From Neonectria sp. B-13 (taxonomy: Eukaryota > Ascomycota > Sordariomycetes > Hypocreales > Nectriaceae), in the NCBI GenBank assembly GCA_002682825.1, contig NOKP01000042.1, positions 186,001-250,000 on the forward strand: 64,000 nt of DNA. The letters run 5' to 3'. A program made the position numbers and the translations under genes. How positions within the stretch are numbered: position 1 is the first letter of the stretch; each line of letters opens with the position of its first letter. The notes under the pieces are model-generated. The model searched no databases. It was not told the origin of the DNA and saw only the letters and a list, made by a program, of their open reading frames with translations. Positions 36,300 through 49,986 of this stretch are shown in pieces.

Positions 36300-37600
36300 T
36301 CTCTTCTTTAAGCTTAAGGTTCTTAGTTAAGAGCCCTATTAGGTCCTCTTATTTTAAGGTAAAAGGTATATATTTTTTATTATAGTTTCTTAACTATCTT
36401 TCTATTATATCTTACTAGTATTTTTTTACTTTTTCTCTAAGGTCTATTAAGTATTATATCTATATATAGACCTTTAGTACCTTCTCTTCCTAAAAACTAT
36501 CCTTAGATCTTATAGTAAAGTTAGTATTATATCTAAATAATACTATAAATAATAATATACTTATAGTTATATTAATAGTATTATTATAGGTATATTATAC
36601 TAATTAGAGTAGAATAATCTAATTAGTTTAATCTAAGCTAATAAAGTATTTAAAGTAGTATTTTAATATTTAATTCATTCTTTCTATTTACTTATTACTT
36701 TATAGATAAAATACTATAAAAAGCCTATATTTTATCTTAGTCTAATAATATAGCTTTAACTAAAACTTACTTATAAATAAAGAACCTTAATTAAAAATAA
36801 TACCTATTAAGAGTCTATATACTAATTCTACTTCTCTATAGAAAAGCTTAACTAGCTTAACTATAGTTATTATTATATATATAAGAAAAAATAAGAAAGC
36901 CTTAGTAAATTAATCTATAATTACTAGGATTATATTTATTTCTTATTCTTCCTAAATTACTAAGGGTAGACCTATAATAAAGTCTATTAAGATCTTAGCT
37001 TAAGATTATAAGGAAATTAGTAATAATTAGAGACTATTATAAGGCTAATATCTTTTTATAATTATTCCTTAATATACTATATATAACTATATATAGTCTT
37101 TAATATTTACCTTAATATTAACTTAATAGAATTTCCTTTAGATTAAATCTAAGGTATAATTAATATTAAAGTATTCTATTAATAGATTATTATAATAAAG
37201 CTCTATAATCTTATACTTTATACTTACCTTCTTTAGTATAAAGAGTTTATTCTTAAAGTATAATAATTTATCTTTTTTAACTAATTAATTGTTTAAGTCT
37301 TAGTTAAGGTTTACCTAAGAAACTTAGTCTACTTATTAGTAAGTCTTCTTATTATTTAATTATAAATATTAGATTATCTTAAGGAAGGGTTCTAAGATAG
37401 TTATATTATATATAACTTCTTTAAGTACTATACTTTATATAGTTACTCTAGAGATAGTTTAAACTCTTTTAATTTTCTCTTTAACCTAATAAGCCTAATC
37501 TTTAGGATTAAGGCTCTCTTTAGTACTATTTCCCTTTAGACTAACTAAGATTACTTTAACCCTTAAAGATATCTTATTATACTATTCCTTCTAGTAAGTA
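36300..37600 (-). pseudogene. Integrase region of the chromovirus (approximate)
   Basis: At about 36665-36720 the minus strand encodes a degraded form of the HPQTDGQTERMN segment of the integrase core. The GPFK-R-VGKLAY-like segment lies near 36240. The zinc-binding and DDE residues cannot be placed reliably because of the mutations. Boundaries are estimates. Confidence 0.6.
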
Positions 37601-38379
37601 AGAACTAAATTGATCCTTAAAGACATCTTATTATACTTTTATAGTATATAAGTTAAGGTCTTTTAACCCTTTTAAGGTATTTTACCTAGCTCTTTCCTAT
37701 CTTCCTAATAGAACTTAACTACTTAGACCTTATTTAATCTCTATATTAGAGATATAAGCAGTTTAGTATAAGATACTTCTTTAATAATATAGTCTAGCTA
37801 TTTAAATAGTATATTAATAGGGTTTTACTTATCTAACTAATAGTTAATTATAAAGTTATATAATATAAGATATATATACTATTATACTTATTAGTTATTT
37901 AATTATAAAGTCTTTATAAAGATCTATAGGTTCTAATAATTACTAAGTACTTTAACTTATTTTACTATCTCTTTAAGATAGTATTACTAATATTTAAATA
38001 ACTCTATAATTACTATTAACTCTTAGTTTAAAGTATTATAATTAAGTTTAAATCCTTTAAACTTTTAGGACTAGAATGTAATAGGATAATAATAGTCTTT
38101 TTTATTAGACTATAATAGGATCCCTATTATTACTACCTTTAAGGTATTTATCTTTAGGCAAATTTATAGCTATAGGTTAAAATATCTTAGTAAGAGTATA
38201 GTCTAGAATGCATTAATAAGGTAGTAAAATGTATACCTTTTATACTTATTAAGCTTTATAAACCTAAGCTTCTTATTTTACTTATTGCTCTTTAGTAGAT
38301 TATTTAAAAGGACTATTATATTAAAGTACTTATAAATAAATCTTTAATAGAAATTATAGAACCCTAAGAATACTTAGAT

Positions 38380-39010
38380 TTTATAATAGGTTTATAGTTC
38401 TTTCTATTTAGAAATAGTATAAATATATTCTAAGTTTATTATAATTCCTTCTATAAATAGAATAAATCTAAGAAAGTTAATATAATCTTAGTAAAATATA
38501 TATTTTAATAACTTTATAAATAGCTTAGCCTATTATAGCCTTTTAAGGACTATATAGATATATTCTATATAAAAGTCTTAAGTTTTAAAGAAAATAAGAA
38601 TATTATTAAAATATATTATATAAATAGTATTAATAAAACCCTAAAGAGCTTAATATATATAATCTTAGAAAGTAATAAGTATATTAGTTAGTCTAAATAG
38701 TATAACTAAATATTTAAAATAACTATAATAAGTATAGAATACTATTTTCTACTTATTGCCTTTCTTAATATAGATATAATAGTAAGTATCCTTAATATTA
38801 ATTTTACTAAAATATTTTACTCTTTTAATCCTATTTAGGATTTCTAAGACTAAGAGTAAAAAGTAATAATTCTTCTTTATAACTTAGTTTAAACCTCTAT
38901 AATCTATATAGAGTTATAAGATCCTATTTAATTTTAGAATAAATAGTATTAAAGCCTTAATAAGACTCTTAGAGAAGTATATTTAACCTTTCTTAATAGA
39001 ATCCTTAATA
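38380..39010 (-). pseudogene. Reverse transcriptase remains of the chromovirus
   Basis: Minus-strand translation shows the gypsy RT order: a DYRGLN motif (38887-38907), then a KYFSKINIKDTYYYI-like segment (usual form AKYFTKLDLRDAY), then a YxDD box degraded to YFNN followed by ILIF (about 38591-38616). Asp-to-Asn changes and TAG stops are those expected from G-to-A decay. It is non-functional. Confidence 0.85.
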
Positions 39011-40960
39011 TATTCTTAGAGTATTTTTAACTCTTTCTAGAATAGAGTATAAATAGGTTCAAAAGGTAGTTCCTTATTAGATAGTATATTAATACTATAA
39101 TCAATTGACTTATATTATAGTAATATATTAGTATTATTTATTAAAAATATATTACTAAAGTCCTATAACTTATAGAGAATAATACTATCTCCCTTAGGTT
39201 TTAGCTTATTATCTTTAGATAGAATATAATCCTTTTCTATTCCTTAGATTTCTATTATCCTATATATATAAGCTATATTCTAGTATAATTAGTAAAACTT
39301 ATAAGATTATATAATCTTAGCCCTTTTCTAATTAATTTAAAAGAACTATTTAGAGTTTAAAGAATTTAAAAGAATATTTTTATTAATTATAATAGTCTAT
39401 AATAGTAATATAAGGTTTCCTAATAGTAATAAATCCCTTTCTATTCTAATACAAATATAAATAAAAGTCTATTTTTCTCTCTTAGTATTAATCATAATAA
39501 TTAGTATATACTAGTTATAGTATAGCTTTAAGTAGGTTTCTTTTACTACTATAAAGTTAGATCTTTTTATATAAGCCTTTTTAAGACTATAATATATAAT
39601 AAAGACTTTACTAATCATATTAGACTTTATATATATATTAAGGTTTACTATTACTTTAAAGGTATTTTAACTATATATCTTAATAGTAACTAATATACTT
39701 AGTTTAACCTAAATTTAAGGAGTTTTAGTATTTATTAGATTAATAATATCTACTAGCTCCCTTTTCCTAATTATTTAATTCCTTATAATTAGGTATTAGT
39801 CTTTAGTAGCTAGTTATAACTTTTAATAAAGTATTTATAACTTCTATAATTATAGTAAGTAAGGATTTTACCTTCTTAGTTTTTTAGGTTCTTTTCTCTT
39901 AGGGCTTATCTAGTAGACCTACTAGAAACCCTAACTCCTTAGCCCTATCCCTAGCTATAGCCTCTACCTTAGCCTTATCTTTAGCTTTATCTATAATACA
40001 AAGGGGAATTATAATTATTGTTTTTAAATGCCTTAAATAGTAGCTCTAAATATAAGGTTCTTACCTTTCTTTTTATACCCCCTATAGAATCCTAATATTA
40101 TATTACTAGAAAGACTATCTTATCTTAGGTCTTTAGTAATTTACTATATAATATTATAAGATTATAAAAGGATTATTAGAGTTTTAAGAAAAAGGTAAGA
40201 GCTCTTTAAGGCTTATCTTACCTAGAAAAATGTTTCTTAAATTAGTTAAAATAGGTATAAAAGTCCTATAATAATTATATCTCTTTTTAATAGACCTTTA
40301 TTAATTAGATTATTAAGTATAATTATCTATTAACTATATCCTTAATAAGGTTAAATATTTAATCCTTAAAGGTTTCTTAGCTATTTTAAGTAGCTTTTTA
40401 TACATTTTACTCTTATTCATTAAGGTATTATTATTATCTCATTTAATTCTTAGTATTTATTTTATTAAATATAAATAGGATCTTCTTATAGTTATATTTA
40501 TACTTTTACTTTATACCTTTAAAAGCATAAGCTAAATTACTTAACTAATTATCCCTTTTATATAAGATTATATAAGCTTTAAGCATAAGAATATTCTTAA
40601 TTTTAATATTACCTTTACTATTAAAGTTATCTTATAATGTTTAAGAGTTTTATTAGTATTTCTTAGGTTTATAGTAAGGTCTTCCTCCTTCTAGCTCCTT
40701 TATAAGCTCTACTTTCTAATCTTATAATTCCTTTAATCTTCTAAGTTAAATAATTTAAGCTTTATTAGTAGCTTCTTATTACTTTAAAGTTTTATTTAGA
40801 TTACTTAGGAGTATTATTCTAGATTCTTCTACTTTAATATCTTTAAGAGTATAGGGAATTCCTTTAATAACTATATTTAAGGATATAGCTATTTTTTAGG
40901 ACTATAAGGACTTTATAGATACTATCTCTCTTTAGGTAACTTAGAGAGAAGCTTTAGAAT

Positions 40961-41150
40961 TATAATAAGAGTACCTTTAGAATATATAGTTAGATAAGAT
41001 AGATAGATTAAAAGCAAAGTTAATCTTCTTATTAATATATAAGCTAAAGCTTACTCTTTAATTCTAAAGAGAGATAGGCATTTAAGTAAGAAGATATAGC
41101 TATAATATATAAGCCATATGACTAAAGTACTAAAGGCTAGTACTATAATA
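40961..41150 (-). repeat. 5' LTR of the chromovirus
   Basis: 190 bp, collinear with 34002-34191 with scattered C/T and G/A differences. Followed by ATTTA, the right-hand target duplication. Confidence 0.88.
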
Positions 41151-41463
41151 ATTTAATAGATTAAGATAATATAGTAGATAATATATAGTAGTTAATATAA
41201 TAAAATACTATACCTAGTACTATTAATCCTAATAACTTAAATACAGTAAGCTTTCTTAGTAATATAATTTATATTAATATTATACCTTAAGTCTATTTTT
41301 ACAATCTATTTAGATCCCTCTCTCTAATCTTAATATCTAATTCATAAAAAGCTTATCCTAAACTATAGCATATATAAATAACTATCTCTTATTAAGCTAA
41401 TAAGTCTAACTAGCCTTCTTCCCTCCTTCTTAATACACTATAATACAGCATAATACAACCATA

Positions 41464-42000
41464 ATGCATTCTGCTTTTCCTATTACCTACTATATCTTAC
41501 AACCTAATAGCAAGAAACAGAGCCAAAAGGTATATAAAATAGGATATTATTACTCTCTAGATAGAGAGATTAAGCCTACTAAGTACAAATAGTAGCTTTA
41601 CTAGGCTAGAATCTATAGCCTTAGTAGCTTTAAGTCTAGCTGTATAACAGTTAGTACTATCCAAATAGTATATTTAGCTATATTTAGCTACTATTTACTC
41701 TTTAATAATAGAGCTATTAAGGTTAATAATATTAGCTTTATTATAGAGGAGAAAATACTACTTAAAGCTCTTACTAAGTGATTAAAGGCTAGGTTAAATA
41801 ATAAAGATAATAAAGTTATTATTAATGAATTATCTAGAGAGGAATATGCCCTATGGTTCTAGGAGCTGCTAGAGTGTATAGAGCTAGTGCAGATGGCTAG
41901 CTAGTCTATTGTATTAAAGACAATAAGTCTTAGCCTAATAGGTATAGTATGAAAAGACTTATGCATTGTGAAATCAGAGGGAAGGATTATATAGGGTTAA
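41464..42000 (+). pseudogene. Decayed 178-codon frame of family G
   Basis: From ATG at 41464 a single frame runs without indel to TAA at 41998-42000, interrupted by eight internal stops (six TAG, two TGA). Each can be explained by C-to-T in CAG/CGA or G-to-A in TGG. Readable parts include KKQSQKVYKIGYYYSLDREI and EEYALWF. I do not recognise the protein. Reverse copies exist inside the elements at 44774-45814 and 54611-56014. Confidence 0.6.
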
Positions 42001-42981
42001 GGAAAAACTTAGAATGGAAAAGGTAGATAGGTTTAGGTTAGATGCAAAGGTTAATAAAGAACTTTAAAACCAACCAGGCTTGAGACAAAGAAATCAATAT
42101 ATAACACAATAATCATTATACATTAGGTTCCCTTATAGAGGGATAAGTAACACTATAACAACCAACCTACAATCAAAGGAGTAATGCATTAGAAAGCAAG
42201 AGAATCCTATAGTTATCTCTAACATTGGCTATAAAGTATAGAGGGATTTGGCGGAGGGAGTTTAGAGAGGGCGAAAGTCAATAATTAGGTTCAAAATCTA
42301 AAGATCTATCCCTCTATTAAGCTTAAGCAAAGGAAATATGTGATTTAGTGCAATTATGGATAAGTAGAAATAGTAGTTCAAATAGTAGTTTCAATAGTAA
42401 CTATCCTACTATAAAATAGAATCTAACTTAATATAGTAATAACCTAATAGATTATAATAGAATAGCTCTTTCTAGAGAGGCTAGTTCTAAAGCTAGAAAG
42501 AAATAGTAATATTACTACTATAAAGAAAGAGTTCCTTAAGAAGCTATATAACTCTATTTCTACCCTATAGATTATATAGTTAATAGATAATATTATTCTA
42601 ATTAATCTATAATTAAAAGAATAATATATTAGAAACTAAAAGAATCCTATTATAATTATCTTTAATATTAGCTATAAAGTATAAAGGGATTTAATAGAAA
42701 GAGTTCTAAAAAGCCTAATAGTTATTTTTAGTATTAATAGACTAATAATAATAAAAAGAGTAAAAGTTAATAATTAGGTTTAAAATCTAAAGATTTATCT
42801 CTTTATTAAGCTTAAGTAAAAAAAATATATAATTTAATATAATTATAAATAGATAGAAATAATAGTTTAAATAATAGTTTTAATAATACTTTTATATAAT
42901 ATAATAATTATATTACTAATTATATAAAATAACTATTATTTAAATTATATTATAGCTTAATAAGTTCTTATTAAGTTATAT

Positions 42982-44027
42982 TTAGATATAATAATCCTTA
43001 GTAGTATATACCTAGAGAAGAGGCTAAAGATTAAATAGTATAAAAGAAAATAGAAAAAACAATAGTATAATAGGCTTAATACTTAAGCCTAAGGCAATAA
43101 TAACTTAAGGAGATAAAAGTTTCTACTATAAAGTTAAGGTATAAGTTTTACTGCCTTAATCAGCTAGAAAAGCTAGATCTTAGAAAAGCTAGATCTTAGA
43201 AAAGCTAGATCTTAGAAAAGCTAGACCTTAGAAAAGGCTAAAACCCCTTAGGATAAAAGCCTAGCTAACCTTTATGCTTTCTAGGTTACTTACCTTTTCA
43301 CATTCTATTCAACCTTTCAAATAATATAATAACTATACTATTAATTATATAAGATAACTATTTCTATCTAAATTGTACTATAGCTCAGTAAGCTCTTACT
43401 AAACTATATATATAGGCTCTTATATAACCTATATATTAAATTAAAAGAACATTTAAGCCTTATTTCTATACTATAAATTATAGCTTAAAAGTCTAGCCTA
43501 GGGCATATAAAATAGCCTATAATTAACCACTTTAGACCTAAGGAGTTAATCTAATTAGTAATCTTTAGCTATAATATCCTACTATAAGAGGAAATAAAGC
43601 TTAATATAGCAATTACCTAATGGATTATAATAAAATAGCTCTTTCTAAAGAGACTAGCTCTAAAGCTAGAAAGGAATAGTAATATTACTATTATAGAGAA
43701 AGAGTTCCTTAAGAAGCTATATAACCCTATCTATGCCTTATGGATTATATAGTTAATAGATAATATCATTCTAATCAACCTATAGCTAAAGGAGTAATAC
43801 ATTAGAAACCAAGAGAATCCTATGGTTATCTCTAATATTAGCTATAAAGCTATATAAAGGGATTTAGCAGAGGGAGTTCTAGGAAGCTGGAGGGGGCAAA
43901 AGTCAATAATTAGGTTTAAAATCCAAAGATCTATCCTCCTATTAAGCTTAAGCAAAGGAAACATATAACTGTTTAGTGCAATTGTAGATAAGTAGAAATA
44001 GTGGTCTAAATAGTAGTTTTAATAGTG
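42982..44027 (-). mobile_element. Family A element, 1046 bp, with 15-bp flanking duplication
   Basis: Starts TTAGATATAATAATCC and ends GTTTTAATAGTG. CTTATTAAGTTATAT flanks it at 42967-42981 and 44028-44042. The paralogous empty site is at 48640-48654. It carries four to five minisatellite units and is less mutated than the repeat it entered. No coding frame. Confidence 0.82.
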
Positions 44028-44773
44028 CTTATTAAGTTATATATATAAGCTTTTATATAATCTATATAATAAATTAAAAGAATATTTAAGCTTTATTTTT
44101 ATATTATAAATTATAACTTAAAAGTTTAACTTAAGGTATATAAAATAGTTTATAATTAATTATTTTAAACTTAAGAAATTAATCTAATTAATAGTTTTTA
44201 GTTATAATATCTTACTATAAAAGGAAATATAACTTAATATAATAATAACTTAATAGATTATAATAGAATAGCTTTTTCTAAAAAAAACTAGCTTTAAAGC
44301 TAGAAAGGAATAATAATATTACTATTATAGAAAAAGAGTTCCTTAAGAAGTTATATAACTTTATTTATACTTTATAGATTATATAATTAATAGATAATAT
44401 TATTCTAATTAACCTATAGCTAAAGACATAATATATTAGAAACTAAAGGAATCCTACTAATTAGCTATAAAGTATAAAAGGATTTAATAGAAAGAGTTAA
44501 AAGCCTAATAGTTATTCTTAGTATTAGTAGATAGAAAAAGTAAAAGTTAATAATTAGGTTTAAAATCTAAAGATTTATTCTCTTATTAAGCTTAAACAAA
44601 GGAAATATATAACTATTTAGTATAATTATAGATAAGTAGAAATAGTAGTTTAAATAGTAATTTAAATAGTAGTTTTAATAGTATTAAAAGATATATAATA
44701 ATTTTTATTTAAAGATATAAAATATTTATATACTTAATCTTAGGATAGTTCTAAAATATATATTTATATCTAT

Positions 44774-45814
44774 CCTTCTATAAGGGAACCTAATATATAA
44801 TAATTACTATATTATATATTGATTTCTTTATCTTAAGCCTAATTGGTTTTAAAGTTCTTTATTAACCTTTGCATCTAACCTAAACCTATCTATCTTTTCC
44901 ATTCAGTCTAAGTTTTTCCTTAACCCTATTCCCAGCACATAATCCCACCCTTGTTAGTCCTTTTCCCCCCGATTTCACAATGTATAAGTCTTTTCATACT
45001 ATGCCTATCAGGCTAAGACTCATTGTCTTTAATACAGCAGACTAACTAGCCATCTATACTAGCTCTACATACCCTAGCAGCTCCTAGAACCATAGAGTAT
45101 ATTTATCTTTAGTTAATTTATTAATAATAGCTTTATCCTAGTATAATCTAGCTTTTAATCTTTTAGTAAGCTTTTTAAGAAACTCCTTTTTCTTTCTAAT
45201 AAAGCTAATATTATTAACTTTAATACCTTTATTATTTAGGAGTAAGTAGTAACTAAATATAGCTAGATATACTATTTAGATAGTACTAACTATTATATAG
45301 TTAGACTTAAAGCTATTAAGATTATAGATTTTAGCTTAATAAAGCTACTATTTATACTTAATAGGCTTAATCTCTCTATCTAGAGAGTAATAGTATTCTA
45401 TTTTATATACCTTATAGCTCTATTTCTTACTATTAGGTTATAAGATATAATAGATAATAGTAGAATGTATTATGATTATATTATACTATATTATAGTATA
45501 TTAAGAAAGAGGGAAGAAGGCTAGCTAGACTTATTAGCTTAATAAAAGATAGTTATTTATATATACTATAGTTTAGAATAAGCTTTTTATGAATTAGATA
45601 TTAAGGTTAGAGAAAAGAACCTAAATAGATTATAAAAACAAGCTTAAGGTATAATATTAATATAAACCATATTACTAGGAAAGCTTACTATATTTAAGTT
45701 ATTAGGATTAATAGTACTAAGTATAATATCTTATTATATTAACTATTATATATTATCTATTATATTATCTTAATTTATTAAATAATATTAACTAAGGCTA
45801 AAATTACTATAAAT
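44774..45814 (-). mobile_element. Element G2 (family G), 1041 bp, with 12-bp duplication
   Basis: Begins CCTTCTATAAGGGAACC and ends TTACTATAAAT. ATTTATATCTAT flanks it at 44762-44773 and 45815-45826. An empty copy of the site is at 49373-49384. Contains a reverse, stop-ridden copy of the G1 frame. Confidence 0.85.
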
Positions 45815-45826
45815 ATTTATATCTAT

Positions 45827-46437
45827 CTATAGGATTTAATATATTATTTATTATATATTTTAGATTTTAATAATTAGTATTTTATTAATTAAATACTAAT
45901 TTAAAATACTAAATACTAATTAAATACTAATTTAAATTAATTAGTATTAATATAAAATAATACTAATTAATACTAATTTAAAAATACTAAATACTAATTA
46001 ATACTAAAACTTTTAATATTTAATTAATATATATTAATTAATTTTATAATCTTATTTATCTATAATTATATTAAATTATATATTTTTTTTACTTAAGTTT
46101 TATAAAAGAATAAATCTTTAGATTTTAAACCTAATTATTAACTTTTATTCTTTCTATAGAACTCTTTCTATTAAATTCTTTTATATTTTATAATTAATAT
46201 TAAAAATAATTATAAAATTCTTTTAGTTTCTAATATATTATTCCTTTAATTATAGATTAATTAGAATAATATTATCTATTAATTATATAATTTATAAAGT
46301 ATAAATAAAATAATATAACTTTTTAATAAACTTCTTTTCTATAATAATAATATTATAATTCTTTTTTAGCTTTAAAGCTAATCTCTTTAAAAAGAATTAT
46401 TCTATTATAATTTATTAAACTATTATTATTTAAATAT
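45827..46437. repeat. AT-palindromic segment and family A start (copy at 49385-49986)
   Basis: About 190 bp built of AATACTAA/TTAGTATT words ending TTTTATAATCTTA (a decayed hAT-like terminus) are followed by a forward family A start (TTTATCTATAATTATATTAAA). The second copy in the duplicated unit is collinear. Confidence 0.6.
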
Positions 46438-48555
46438 AATAGTCTTTAGTAATATATATTTAGAGAAAAGACTAAAAGTTAAATAATATAAAAGAAAATA
46501 GAAAGAATAATAATATAATAGGCTTAATACTTAAGCTTAAGATAATAATAACTTAAGAAAATAAAAGTTTCTATTATAAAGTTAAGGTATAAGTTTTACT
46601 GCTTTAATTAGCTAGAAAAGTTAGATCTTAAAAAAGCTAAATCTTAGAAAAGCTAGATCTTAGAAAAGGCTAAAACCCCTTAGGATAAAAGCTCAGCCTA
46701 TAAGGCTTTATACTTTTTAGATTACTTATCTTTTTATATTTTATTTAATCTTTTAAATAATATAATAATTATACTATTAATTATATAAAATAACTATTTA
46801 AATTGTATTATAGCTTAGTAAGCTCTTACTAAGCTATATATATAGGCTTTTATATAATCTATATATTAAATTAAAAGAATATTCCAGCCTTATTTCTATA
46901 CTATAAATTATAACTTAAAAGTCTAGCTTAAAGTATATAAAATAGCTTATAATTAATTACTTTAGACTTAAGAAATTAGTTTAATTAGTAGTCTTTAGTT
47001 ATAATATCCTACTATAAAATAGAATCTAGCTTAATATAATAATAGTCTAATAGATTATAATAGAATAGCTCTTTCTAAAGAGGCTAGCTCTAAAGCTAAA
47101 AAGGAATAATAATATTACTACTATTTAGATATAATAGTTCTTAGTAGTATATACCTAGAGAAGAGGCTAAAGGTTAAATAGTATAAAAGAAAATAGAAAA
47201 AACAATAGTATAATAGGCTTAATACTTAAGCCTAAGGTAATAATAACTTAAGGAGATAAAAGTTTCTACTATAAAGTTAAGATATAAGTTTTACTACTTT
47301 AATTAGCTAGAAAAGCTAGATCTTGGAAAAGTTAGATCTTAGAAAAGCTAGATCTTAGAAAAGCTAGATCTTAGAAAAGCTAAACCTTAGAAAAGGCTAA
47401 AACCCCTTAGGATAAAAGCCCAGCCTATAAGGCTTTACACTTTCTAGGTTACCTTTTTACATTCTATTCAACCTTCTAAATAATATAACAATTATACTAC
47501 TAATTATATAAGATAATTACTATCCAAATTGCACTATAGCTTAATAAGCTCTTACTAAGCTATATATATAAGCTCTTATATAACCTATATATTGAATTAA
47601 AAGAACATTTAAGCCTTATTTCTATACTATAAATTATAGCTTAAAAGTCTAGCCTAAAGCATATAAAATAGCCTATAATTAACTACTTTAGACCTAAAGA
47701 GTTAGTCTAATTAATAGTCTTTAGCTATAATATCCTATTATAAGAGAAAATAAAGCTTAATATAGTAATTACTTAATGGATTATAATAGAATAGCTCTTT
47801 CTAGAAAGGCTAGCTCTAAAGCTAGAAAGGAATAGTAATATTACTACTATAGAGAAGGAGTTCCTTAAGAAGCTATATAACCCTATCTATGCCTTATGGA
47901 TTATACAGTTAATAGGTAATATTATTCTGATCAATCTACAGCTAAAGGAGTAATGCATTAGAAACCAAGGGAATCTTACTATAGTTATCTTTAATATTAG
48001 CCATAAAGCTGTATAGAGGGATTTAGTAGAGGGAGTTGGAAGCTAGAGGGGGCAAAAGTCAATAATTAGGTTCAAAATCCAAAGATCTATCCCTCTATTA
48101 AGCTTAAGCAAAGGAAATATATAATTTAGTGCAATTATAGATAAGTAGAAATAGTAGTCTAAACAGTAGTTTTAATAGTGAATATTACTACTATAAAGAA
48201 GAAGTTCCTTAAGAAGCTATATAATTCTATCTCTACCTTATAAATTATATAATTAATAGATAATATTATTCTAATTAACTTATAGCTAAAAGAGTAATAT
48301 ATTAGAAACTAAGAGAATCTTATTATAATTATTTCTAATATTAGCTATAAAGTATAAAGGAATTTAGTAAAAAGAGTTCTAAAAAGTCTAATAGTTATTC
48401 TTAGTATTAATAAACTAATAATAATAAAAAGAATAAAAGTTAATAATTAGATTTAAAATCTAAAGATTTATTCTTTTATTAAGCTTAAATAAAAGAAATA
48501 TATAATTTAATATAATTATAAATAGATAGAAATAATAGTTTAAATAGTAGTTTTA
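46438..48555 (-). repeat. Older family A copy interrupted by a younger one
   Basis: Reverse family A from TTTAAATATAATAGTC at 46438, broken at 47124 and resumed at 48195, ending near 48555. The break is the insertion at 47125-48180. It is more heavily mutated than the inserted copy. Confidence 0.7.
47125..48180 (-). mobile_element. Family A element, 1056 bp, with 14-bp flanking duplication
   Basis: TTAGATATAATAG...GTTTTAATAGTG, flanked by AATATTACTACTAT at 47111-47124 and 48181-48194; the empty site is at 42508-42521. It contains about five minisatellite units. Confidence 0.83.
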
Positions 48556-49986
48556 ATAATACTTTTATATAATATAATAATTATATTACTAATTATATAA
48601 AATAACTATTATTTAAATTATATTATAGCTTAATAAGCTCTTATTAAGCTATATATATAAGCTTTTATATAATTTATATAATAAATTAAAAGAATATTTA
48701 AGCTTTATTTTTATACTATAAATTATAACTTAAAAGTTTAACTTAAGGTATATAAAATAGTTTATAATTAATTATTTTAAACTTAAGAAATTAATCTAAT
48801 TAATAGTTTTTAGCTATAATATTTTACTATAAGAAAAAATATAACTTAATATAATAATAGCCTAATAGATTATAATAGAATAGCTTTTTCTAAAGAGACT
48901 AACTTTAAAGCTAAAAAGGAATAATAATATTACTATTATAGAAAAAGAATTCCTTAAGAAGTTATATAACTCTATTTATATCTTATAAATTATATAATTA
49001 ATAAATAATATTATTCTAATTAATCTATAGCTAAAAAAGTAATATATTAAAAACTAAGAGAATCCTACTAATTAACTATAAAGTATAAAAGGATTTAGTA
49101 AAAAGAGTTAAAAGCCTAATAATTATTCTTAGTATTAGTAGATAAAAGGGATAAAAGTTAATAATTAGATTTAAAATCTAAAGATTTATTCTCTTATTAA
49201 GCTTAAGTAAAGGAAATATATAACTATTTAGTATAATTATAAATAAATAGAAATAGTAATTTAAATAATAGTTTAAATAATAGTTTTAATAATATTAAAA
49301 AATATATAATAATTTTTATTTAAAGATATAAAATATTTATATACTTAATCTTAGGATAGTTCTAAAATATATATTTATATCTATTTATAGGATTTAATAT
49401 ATTATTTATTATATATTTTAGATTTTAATAATTAGTATTTTATTAATTAAATACTAATTTAAAATACTAAATACTAATTAAATACTAATTTAAATTAATT
49501 AATATTAATATAAAATAATACTAATTAATACTAATTTAAAAATACTAAATACTAATTAATACTAAAACTTTTAATATTTAATTAATATATACTAATTAAT
49601 TTTATAATCTTATTTATTTATAATTATATTAAATTATATATTTTTTTTATTTAAGTTTTATAAAAAGATAGATCTTTAGATTTTAAACCTAATTATTAAC
49701 TTTTATCCCTTCTATAGAACTCTTTCTATTAAATCTCTTTATACTTTATAACTAATATTAAAGATAATTATAGAATTCTTTTAGTTTCTAATATATTATT
49801 CTTTTAGTTATAGATTAATTAGAATAATATTATTTATTAATTATATAATCTATAAAATATAAATAGAATAATATGATTTCTTAATAAACTTCTTTTCTAT
49901 AATAATAATATTATAATTCTTTTTTAGCTTTAAAGTTAATCTTTTAAAAAGAGTTATTCTATTATAATTTATTAAGCTATTATTAT
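48556..49986. repeat. Degraded family A pieces of the second tandem unit
   Basis: Collinear with 42885-42981 plus 44043-44773 plus 45827-46437 of the first unit. No gene; it serves as the uninterrupted reference for two insertions. Confidence 0.65.

Larger units (their letters stand above)
34002..41150 (-). mobile_element. Ty3/gypsy chromovirus, full length but RIP-inactivated
   Basis: 7149 bp with two 190-bp LTRs (34002-34191 and 40961-41150) in direct repeat and an ATTTA target duplication (33997-34001 and 41151-41155). Coding is on the minus strand, so the 5' LTR is on the right. A mutated polypurine tract (34192-34205, AAGAGGGGATAGT on the minus strand) abuts the left LTR. Reverse transcriptase, integrase and a terminal chromodomain are recognisable through many nonsense changes. 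Gag is expected at about 39900-40900, but I could not verify a motif. It sits inside element G1. Confidence 0.9.
33966..42142 (+). mobile_element. Element G1 (family G), interrupted by a chromovirus
   Basis: Flanked by a 12-bp duplication (33954-33965 and 42143-42154, one C/T difference). The first 36 bp (ATTTATAGTAATTTTAGCCT...) lie left of the chromovirus; 41156-42142 lie right of it, giving about 1020 bp of G sequence. The end is CCCTTATAGAGGG. It carries a decayed reading frame at 41464-42000. Superfamily unknown: no clear terminal inverted repeat and no LTR. Confidence 0.75.
33182..42408 (-). repeat. Family A copy split by a G element carrying a chromovirus
   Basis: Family A sequence in reverse runs from 33182 to 33965, breaks off, and resumes at 42143 to end at about 42408 (GTTTCAATAGTA). 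The break holds element G1, flanked by ATAAGTAATACT and ATAAGTAACACT. Joining the flanks restores the order seen in the uninterrupted copy at 61678-62677. The right part is only lightly mutated. Confidence 0.75.

Noticed and set aside
42982..44027. Family A as a long solo LTR
   Set aside because: Target duplications of 12-15 bp are incompatible with the 4-6 bp made by LTR integrases, and the ends are not clear TG...CA.
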